From JBBREP01 sp038202885 (GTDB taxonomy: Bacteria; Actinomycetota; Acidimicrobiia; IMCC26256; PALSA-610), in contig JBBREP010000001.1 in the NCBI GenBank assembly GCA_038202885.1, positions 141,299-205,298 of the forward strand: a stretch of 64,000 nt of DNA. Direction: 5' to 3'. A program made the position numbers and the translations under genes. A model generated the notes under the pieces. That model was not told the origin of the DNA. It was given only the letters and a program-made list of their open reading frames with translations, and ran no database searches. Positions 58,243 through 64,000 of the stretch are shown here, in pieces. Position 1 is the stretch's first letter; each line of letters begins with the position of its first letter.

Positions 58243-60315
58243 CTATGTCGACGGTGGCGCGGCGGCCGATGCCGAACCCGCTGCCGCCGAACTGGGAACG
58301 TGGAACTGCTCGGCGGGCACCGCGGTATCGAGCGCGTTGCCGAACTGGCCCGCGATGCTGCGTGTGTAGTGGTCGGTCAGGTGGTTGGAATCCCAGTACA
58401 GGACGTTGCCGTCGGGCATCCGGGCGTGGCACATCGGGTCGGGGCACACGGTCGGTGTGATGTCGGCGAAGTCGACGCGACCTCGACCGACCGAAGCCTC
58501 GGCGGTGAGCAGCGGCACATCTCGGTGCACGGCCGCGGCGCGGGGGAAGTCGCACGCCGAGCGCGATTCGAGCCGATTGGCGACGCAACGCAGCACGTTG
58601 AACGGCGCGAACGGCGTGTCTTCAATCACGACGACGCGGCCGGCAGCCGCGTTCGTCTTGGTCAGCGCCCGCTGGAAGCCAGCTGCGTATTCGACGGCGC
58701 CGTGGGCGGTGTCGAGGGCCTTGCCGTCGCCCCAGATGCGCCCGATCACGCTGGCCGACCGAACCACGATCAGCGATTGCACAGGGTGCGAACGCAGATA
58801 CGCGTACGCCTTGTCGCGCCACACTGAGCATTGCGTGTAGGCCACCTTGGGGAAGAAGGGGTGGATCATCGTCACGTCGGAAAACTCGCAACCCTCCTTG
58901 GTGAGCTGCACCACCCGCATGTGACGATCCTTGCCGAGCCGGTCAAGTGCAGCAGCCCACATCGCAGCGTGCGAGTCGCCGAAAAACGCAACGGTGCTCG
59001 CACCATTGCGGTCGCCGAGCGTGCACGTGGCGAGCCGCGTTTCGTCGTGCACGAGGTTGCATGGCGTGTGGTGCTGCATCGGGCTGACGGCGGCCGCCAC
59101 GGCGGAGTCGCCGATGCCCGATGCCATCACGACGCCGACGGTGGCCGCCACAACTGAAGCACTCACGCCCATCGCGAGCGAGCGCCACGCGCGCCGCGAC
59201 AGTCGTGGCGAGTGGCGCACCGGCATCTCGACGATCCGATGGGCGAGCGCGGCCAGCGCGAACGAGCCGACGACCGCGGCCACTGTCCACGGCCATGACG
59301 CGTGAGTGCCGCCATTCGACACCGCGTACGACACGAGGATGAGTGCGGGCCAGTGCGTGAGATACCAGGCGTAGGAGATCCGACCGACATAGCGCAACGG
59401 CCACACGCCAAGTACGCGGGCCACATGTCCACGTCCACCGGCGTCGCTGGCGGCGCTGCCGAACCCCGCCACGATCACGAGCATTGTCGCCACCACGGGG
59501 ACGGCCGCCGCACTGCCCGGGAACACCGTCGCACGCGTCATCAGGAGCGCCGACGCCACGATGAGGCCGACGCCGATCCATCCCACGACCGCGGCGACTC
59601 GGCGCGGGATGCGTGCGAGCGCGGGGCTGGCCGCGGCCAGGATCGCTCCGGCGGCCAGCTCGAATGCTCGAGTATGCAGGCCGTAGTACGCGACGGGTCC
59701 CTGCGTCGCCGACGACACGACCGACACGTAGAACGACACGATCAGCACCGCGGCGGCGAGCACGCCGACTCGCATGCGCACCGACGCGCGCGCGCCAATG
59801 CGAGCCACGATGCCACGGCGGCTCGCGACCACGAGCAGCAGCAGCGGCCAGATCACGTAAAACTGCTCTTCGACGGCGAGCGACCAGAAGTGCAACAGCG
59901 GGCTCGTGGCCGCCTCGGCGTTCATGTAGTTCGTCTGCGCCGCAGCAAAGTGCCAGTTCGCGAAGTAGAACGACGCGGCCGAGATGTCACCGCGGATCGG
60001 TGTGATGTCGACTGGGGACATCACGAACCGCACCACCACGGCCGTGACCACCAGCGTCGCTGCCGCAAGCGGGAGTAATCGGCGTGCGCGCCGGGCGTAG
60101 AAGGTCCGCAGGCTGACGGTGCCGTTCGCTTCGAGTTCGCGCACGAGCAGACCCGTGATGAGGAAGCCCGAGACCACGAAGAACACGTCGACGCCGACGA
60201 AGCCTCCGCCCACTGCACCGACCCCGGCGTGGAAGGCCACGACGAGCACGACGGCGACGGCGCGCAGCCCCTCGATGTCGGGCCGGAATCGGGCTGACTG
60301 CTGTATCTCACCCAC
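58243..60315 (-). CDS. acyltransferase-3 / SGNH two-domain O-acyltransferase (OafB-like)
   Basis: A 690-aa membrane protein. Residues 10-390 form an acyltransferase family 3 domain with about ten TM helices: RPDIEGLRAVAVVLVVAFHAG carries the characteristic catalytic His, and FFVVSGFLITGLLVRELE follows. Residues about 430-690 form an extracytoplasmic SGNH hydrolase-like domain with FFGDSHAAMWAAAL (Ser of block I) and DSNHLTDHY (Asp-His of block V). Such proteins O-acetylate surface polysaccharides or glycolipids, moving the acyl group across the membrane. GTG 60315 is the start. It stands beside the glycosyltransferase gene and both may modify the cell envelope. Confidence 0.9.
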   Translation of the reverse strand: MGEIQQSARFRPDIEGLRAVAVVLVVAFHAGVGAVGGGFVGVDVFFVVSGFLITGLLVRELEANGTVSLRTFYARRARRLLPLAAATLVVTAVVVRFVMSPVDITPIRGDISAASFYFANWHFAAAQTNYMNAEAATSPLLHFWSLAVEEQFYVIWPLLLLVVASRRGIVARIGARASVRMRVGVLAAAVLIVSFYVSVVSSATQGPVAYYGLHTRAFELAAGAILAAASPALARIPRRVAAVVGWIGVGLIVASALLMTRATVFPGSAAAVPVVATMLVIVAGFGSAASDAGGRGHVARVLGVWPLRYVGRISYAWYLTHWPALILVSYAVSNGGTHASWPWTVAAVVGSFALAALAHRIVEMPVRHSPRLSRRAWRSLAMGVSASVVAATVGVVMASGIGDSAVAAAVSPMQHHTPCNLVHDETRLATCTLGDRNGASTVAFFGDSHAAMWAAALDRLGKDRHMRVVQLTKEGCEFSDVTMIHPFFPKVAYTQCSVWRDKAYAYLRSHPVQSLIVVRSASVIGRIWGDGKALDTAHGAVEYAAGFQRALTKTNAAAGRVVVIEDTPFAPFNVLRCVANRLESRSACDFPRAAAVHRDVPLLTAEASVGRGRVDFADITPTVCPDPMCHARMPDGNVLYWDSNHLTDHYTRSIAGQFGNALDTAVPAEQFHVPSSAAAGSASAAAPPST

Positions 60316-60429
60316 AGACTCGATGAGCCCAACCTACCCAGGCGACGCCTGGGAGTCGTCGCGGGTCGCTGGGTCGGCAATTCGCACCGCGTGTCGTCCT
60401 CGTCCGATGCTCGCGGGGTTGAAGGGTTG

Positions 60430-60828
60430 ATGGTGATTGCACGCGACCGGTCATTCGACGAGGCGTTCGATGTCTTGTTCGCGGTCGCCGAGCGTGTGGC
60501 TCGCCGCGTCGCAGGCCCGAGTGCGGCCGAAGACATCGCCGCCGAGGTCATGGGCCGGACGTTCGCCCGGTGGCCGAGAGTGCAGGCGCTGGCGTACCGC
60601 GAGGCCTGGGTCGCACGGGTGGCGTTCAACGAATCGTTGGACGTCTATCGCCGTGATCGGCGCCTCGACGGGCCGGGCACGTTCCGTGCTGAGACCGACC
60701 CGGCGACCAACAGCAGCGGCACCTGGGTCGCGTCGGGACTCCACTTCTCGAAGCCGGGCTGCTGGGAGATCACCGCTCGCATGCACAACTCCACCATCAC
60801 ATTCCGGCTCCGCGTCGGCAGACCGTGA
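60430..60828 (+). pseudogene. sigma factor region 2 fused to an unrelated C-terminal tail (deletion chimera)
   Basis: A 132-codon frame. Residues 1-80 match the N-terminal half of an ECF/SigE-type sigma factor (EDIAAEVMGRTFARWPRVQ, EAWVARVAFNESLDVYRRD). Instead of the linker and region 4, the frame continues at about residue 82 into ATNSSGTWVASGLHF and SKPGCWEITARMHNSTITF, which looks like the C-terminus of a secreted or sensor protein (GCWEIT-type ending). The simplest reading is an in-frame deletion between a sigma gene and a downstream gene that removed region 4. The product cannot act as a normal sigma factor. Its TGA overlaps the GTG at 60825 of the next gene. Confidence 0.7.
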
Positions 60829-63011
60829 AATCGTGCGGCGTGCGGCGTGCGGCGTGCGGCGTGCGGCGTGCGGCGTGCGGGTTACGTTGTCGCGTTGTGG
60901 AGCGGCTGACGCTGGGGGAGCGGCTGCCGGTTCCTACGGTTGCCTCGCCGCCCGAAGCTTCGGTGGAAACGGCGCGGTGTGGCTTCGTCGGCCGGCGAGC
61001 GTCGCGGCTTGTGTCGCTGGCGATCGCAGCCGTCGTGGCGTTCGTGTTCTTGGTCGGCGCCGCGAACGTCAAAGAAGACCGAACGCTCTTTCCCTACGAC
61101 GACGCCTACATCTCGTTCGCCTACGCACAGAATCTTGCTGACGGCCACGGCCTGCGCTTGACTCCCGAGGCGACCGCGGTCGAGGCCTACTCGAATCCGC
61201 TTCTCGTCGTTGCGTTGGCTGGCGTTGGCGCGGTCGGAGTGTCGATCCCGCTCGCGGCAATCTGGATCGGTCTGCTCTGCGCGCTGGCGCTCGGGTATGC
61301 CACCTACCGGCTCGCTCGAGTGATGGCGCCACGAGCTCCGCCCACCGCTGCGGTCGTTGGCGGTGTGCTCCTTGTCCTGTTGCCCGCGACGCTGGTGCAC
61401 GCGGTGTCGGGACTGGAGACGGTTCCTGCTGGCCTCGCGCTCACGGTCGCGGTCGCGATGCTGACGCGCGACGTACACGCCGGGCACCTGACCCGTGCTT
61501 CGGCGCTGTTCGCGCTTGCGTACGCACTGCTCCGCCCTGAAGGCGCGGTGCTGTTCGCGATCTGGGCCGCGTTGTTGGTCGCAGAATTCTCGGTGCGGCG
61601 AGTGGCGCGCTGGGCGGCCTGGTTCGTGGTGCCGTTCGGGGTGCTGGAGGTGCTTCGGGTCGCCTATTTCGGTGCCGTGGTGCCGAACTCGGTGCGCGCC
61701 AAGTCGGGTTGGACGCTGCGCGAAATGCTCACGATCTCGGCGGGCCACACGCGCACCTTCTACGCCCAATACGGCATTCTTCTGGCCGCGGCGATGCTCA
61801 CGGTGATGTTCGGGTTGCGCCGGTATCGGATCGTCGGCGCCAGCATCGTGTTCACGGTCGCGTTCGGCGCCTTGGTGCAGCTGCGCGATGGCTACGCAGG
61901 GCTGCGTTACTACTACCCGGTCGTGCCGATCGTGTTCGCGTGCGCCGCGGCCGGCGGTGCGAGCATCGTGCACGTGTGCGGTGCGCGCTCAAGGCGGCGC
62001 ATGACGACGGCCGCGGCGGTGCTCGCGGTCGCGGCGCTGCTCGCGACGAGCCTGTTGTGGCATCAGCAATCGAACCTGCCACTGCCGCACCGCTTCGACG
62101 CGGTCCGGGCGGTCGGTCGCCTCGGCGACCTTGCCGAGGAGCATTTTCCGCAGATGGCGGCCGACGACTACCGGCCCGAACTTGCCCGCTGGCTCGAGAC
62201 CCACGCGTCGCGACGTGATGTCGTTGCCCTCGACGAGGTCGGGATCGTGTCGTTCCACGGGAACGTCGGTGTCCTCGATATGTGGGGCCTCGGCGACGCG
62301 CACATCGCGGCCCTTCCCGGCAAGCCTGGGCGCAAGGGCGACCCCGACTATGTCTTCGCTCGGAAGCCGACGTTCATCGTGTTCTTGTCGGGCCGATGCT
62401 TGTGCGTTGTGCTCGCCGGCGATCGCATCTACGCGCCCGATGCGCGCATGTTCGCGTACGACCTCACGCTGAGCCTTCGACGCAAGGCCCACGCCAGCGC
62501 TCTGTTGTATCAGCGCCGTGCCCGTATCACCGACGCCGTGTCGCTCGATCGAGCTATCCCCGAGCCGCTGCGGATCGACCACGCCCTGATCGCCGGCACG
62601 GTGACTGCGCGCATGCCGCGCGCCGCGTTGGCGAGTGCCGGCGACCTACTTCGTCTGCAGAATGTCGTTGCGTTCGCTCCCCGCACGCGCCCGGGTACGG
62701 GTCAATCCGCGCTGTCGGTCAGCGTGCCCGCGCGCGCGACATTCGAGGCGAACATCGGCGCGACGGGAGCGCATCCAGGCGGGTCGTGGACATTGGTCGT
62801 CGACGATGGCAATCGGACGGTGCCCGTGGCATCGGTCCACGAAGACGCGGGAACCGGCGCGGCCTTCTCGTCGCGCATCGCCGCGGACCTCCGGGGTTGG
62901 GCGGGCCACCACGTCACGATCCGGGTCGGGTTTGTTCCCGACTGCGGGTCATCGTGTACGGCGTCGAGCGCAGTGATGCTCGAACCACGCCTGTTGATCG
63001 CGCCGCGTTGA
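60825..63011 (+). CDS. GT-C-type membrane glycosyltransferase (AftB-like)
   Basis: Up to 728 aa. About ten TM segments follow FPYDDAYISFAYAQNLADGHG, which carries the Asp-Asp/Ile-Ser loop of polyprenyl-phosphate-sugar GT-C enzymes such as the arabinofuranosyltransferase AftB. The sequence VEAYSNPLLVVAL directly after is the usual second motif. The last 200 residues are extracytoplasmic. It would transfer a sugar to cell-envelope glycans. Two starts are possible: GTG 60825 overlapping the upstream stop, with a heptanucleotide repeat coding the first residues (CGVRRAA twice), or GTG 60897 just after the repeat. The choice decides whether repeat-length changes can switch the gene off. Confidence 0.82.
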   Translation: MKSCGVRRAACGVRRAACGLRCRVVERLTLGERLPVPTVASPPEASVETARCGFVGRRASRLVSLAIAAVVAFVFLVGAANVKEDRTLFPYDDAYISFAYAQNLADGHGLRLTPEATAVEAYSNPLLVVALAGVGAVGVSIPLAAIWIGLLCALALGYATYRLARVMAPRAPPTAAVVGGVLLVLLPATLVHAVSGLETVPAGLALTVAVAMLTRDVHAGHLTRASALFALAYALLRPEGAVLFAIWAALLVAEFSVRRVARWAAWFVVPFGVLEVLRVAYFGAVVPNSVRAKSGWTLREMLTISAGHTRTFYAQYGILLAAAMLTVMFGLRRYRIVGASIVFTVAFGALVQLRDGYAGLRYYYPVVPIVFACAAAGGASIVHVCGARSRRRMTTAAAVLAVAALLATSLLWHQQSNLPLPHRFDAVRAVGRLGDLAEEHFPQMAADDYRPELARWLETHASRRDVVALDEVGIVSFHGNVGVLDMWGLGDAHIAALPGKPGRKGDPDYVFARKPTFIVFLSGRCLCVVLAGDRIYAPDARMFAYDLTLSLRRKAHASALLYQRRARITDAVSLDRAIPEPLRIDHALIAGTVTARMPRAALASAGDLLRLQNVVAFAPRTRPGTGQSALSVSVPARATFEANIGATGAHPGGSWTLVVDDGNRTVPVASVHEDAGTGAAFSSRIAADLRGWAGHHVTIRVGFVPDCGSSCTASSAVMLEPRLLIAPR
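60833..60881. repeat. heptanucleotide tandem repeat (GTGCGGC, seven copies)
   Basis: Six perfect GTGCGGC units and one GTGCGGG unit follow one another at 60833-60881. As the unit is not a multiple of three, gain or loss of a copy would change frame in any reading frame across it. Confidence 0.9.
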
Positions 63012-63021
63012 CGCGTCGGGC

Positions 63022-63198
63022 TCAGTCCACCCGCACCCTTCGTTCGGCTCGGTCGGACTCGATGGTCACCGTGGTCAGGTTTTCGCCCACGGTGATCGTG
63101 CCGGTGTAGCCACCTTGGCGGACGTCGTCGGCGAACGCGGCCGCGCCAGCTGCGTCCGACGGTGGCGGGATGAGATGCGTGAGCAGCAGGTGCGGCAT
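63022..63198 (-). pseudogene. C-terminal remnant of an MBL-fold metallo-hydrolase
   Basis: A leftward 58-codon frame starts MPHLLLTHLIPPPSDAAG and continues FADDVRQGGYTGTITVGEN to a TGA at 63022. This is recognisably the last segment of an RNase Z/arylsulfatase-like metallo-beta-lactamase fold protein (LTHLIP and the final beta-strands). The metal-binding HxHxDH part is missing. Together with neighbouring broken sigma genes it indicates local deletion. Confidence 0.6.
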
Positions 63199-63211
63199 CG
63201 CAAATCTTCAG

Positions 63212-63367
63212 CTACCACGCCGACGCAGTTCCTCTTGGCGCGATGGTCGAGCGGGCATCGCGCTCGAACAACAGCAACGCACCGTGTTGCGAGTGACGCC
63301 ATATGAAGGTGCTGTTCCAGGCCTGACGCGCGAACAATCGGCGCCGGGTCCGCGCCGCCACGCGCAT
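63212..63367 (-). CDS. possible small remnant ORF
   Basis: A leftward 51-codon frame from ATG 63367 (MRVAARTRRRLFARQAWN) to TAG at 63212. The central part (STFIWRHSQHGALLLFERD) looks more protein-like than a shadow, but no family is recognised and there is no ribosome-binding site of note. Likely another fragment in the decayed interval between the glycosyltransferase and sigma genes. Confidence 0.25.
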   Translation of the reverse strand: MRVAARTRRRLFARQAWNSTFIWRHSQHGALLLFERDARSTIAPRGTASAW

Positions 63368-63406
63368 TGTCGCGAACCGGGGCCTGTCCGCGGGCAACAA
63401 TTGCGG

Positions 63407-64000
63407 ATGGACCAGCGCACCGACGCCGAGATGGTCGCGCTCTCGCTCGATGATCCGGCCGCGCTCGCAGTCATCTACGAGCGCTACGCGACGACGATCT
63501 ACCGCTACATCACGCGGCGCGTCGGGTCGGGTGATGCCGAGGCGTTGATGGCAGACACGTTCCGGATCGCGTTCGAGCGACGCGCCACGTTCGACGTGGC
63601 GAGGCCCGTTGCCCGACCCTGGCTGTACGGAATCGCGACGAATCTCCTCGCTCGTCATCACCGCACCGAGGCTCGCCGGCGCCGGGCGATGGCACGCCTC
63701 GATGTTGCCGACGCCACGACCGCGGACAGCAGCGACCGCGTGGTGGACGCGGTCGCCGCCTCCAACCTGCTCCCCAGCGTCGTCGGGGCCATCAACGCGC
63801 TCCCGTACAACGACGTCGCCCTGGCCCTCGGCGTGCCCGTTGGCACCGTGCGGTCACGCATCAACCGGGCCCGCACGAAATTGCGCGAACTCCCGGCCGT
63901 CGCCGGCGAACAGTTGGTACACGCCGACGTCTTCACCGCCAACAAGGAGCGACTCATGACGACGATCACCGGAAACGAGCATCCAGAGGTGCTCGACCAC
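63407..64000 (+). CDS. ECF-type sigma factor with a shortened region 4, running off the window
   Basis: From ATG 63407 the frame is open to the last base (198 codons). Region 2 is complete (AVIYERYATTIYRYITRRVG, RPVARPWLYGIATNLLARHH). In region 4 the sequence jumps from AINALP to YNDVALALGVPVGTVRSRINRARTKLREL: about 16 residues that normally form the first helix of region 4 are missing, in frame. The -35-recognition helix is intact. Near the end an AAGGAG followed by ATG at 63956 (MTTITGNEHPEVL) could start the next gene in the same frame; no stop separates them inside the window. Confidence 0.72.
   Translation, partial: MDQRTDAEMVALSLDDPAALAVIYERYATTIYRYITRRVGSGDAEALMADTFRIAFERRATFDVARPVARPWLYGIATNLLARHHRTEARRRRAMARLDVADATTADSSDRVVDAVAASNLLPSVVGAINALPYNDVALALGVPVGTVRSRINRARTKLRELPAVAGEQLVHADVFTANKERLMTTITGNEHPEVLDH

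Noticed and set aside
1..64000. CRISPR array or cas genes
   Set aside because: No series of identical 25-40 base repeats with regular spacers and no cas-like products were seen; the only tandem repeats are 7- and 12-base units.

Overview
The window comes from a strongly GC-rich bacterial chromosome, most likely an actinobacterium of the class Acidimicrobiia or a close relative. The signs are dense coding on both strands, frequent GTG/TTG starts, many four-base or shorter overlaps between genes, a DUF3499 protein, an Rv2466c-type DsbA protein, a likely F420/FMN PPOX-fold protein, a Rv0194-like fused ABC exporter and an AftB-like glycosyltransferase. The lineage is an inference from gene content; no rRNA or marker tree is available here.

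Layout. 1-9.3 kb holds metabolic and housekeeping genes: a partial FAD oxidoreductase, an M20 peptidase, a DsbA-like protein, a VOC-thrB-SDR operon, DUF3499, ACR3 arsenite efflux, a Gfo/Idh/MocA oxidoreductase and an alkylsulfatase-type metallo-hydrolase. 9.3-20.4 kb is the most distinctive locus. pstC-pstA-pstB-pstS run rightward. Divergently, a two-TM extracellular binding-protein-like gene, a sortase-fold gene lacking the catalytic His and Cys, two tandem PstS-like genes (each followed by a near-identical hairpin) and a lipoprotein run leftward. 20.4-34.1 kb carries SRPBCC, ADH, amidohydrolase, sulfatase-VOC, two TadG-like secreted proteins flanking an ECF sigma gene, fumC, pirin and a DNA alkylation repair gene. 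34.1-40.8 kb looks like an accessory patch. It has a ribbon-helix-helix remnant, a sigma/PKD-protein pair, a large secreted protein and a frameshifted IS481-family element. The IS sits in the 3' end of tRNA-Arg(ACG) with a 16-bp target duplication.

41-60.3 kb is again core-like: ASCH, a di-iron ferritin-like protein, PAS-GGDEF-EAL, a small catabolic cluster (SDR, ureidoglycolate lyase-like, cupin, 2-hydroxyacid dehydrogenase, RraA), tRNA-Ser(GCT), a PHP protein, a GH13 glucosidase, the fused ABC exporter, bioB, a methyltransferase, a PPOX-fold protein, a HAD protein and an acyltransferase-3/SGNH protein. 60.4-64 kb shows gene decay and hypermutable DNA: a sigma factor fused to an unrelated tail, a heptanucleotide repeat at the start of a membrane glycosyltransferase gene, a truncated metallo-hydrolase tail and an ECF sigma factor missing part of region 4.

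The strongest candidate for an undescribed system is the Pst-like locus with its catalytically dead sortase fold and four surface binding proteins. A 46-nt hairpin element present twice (20880 and 49191), and the leader-like region upstream of the amidohydrolase gene, also deserve a second look. No CRISPR array, rRNA or recognisable riboswitch was seen.
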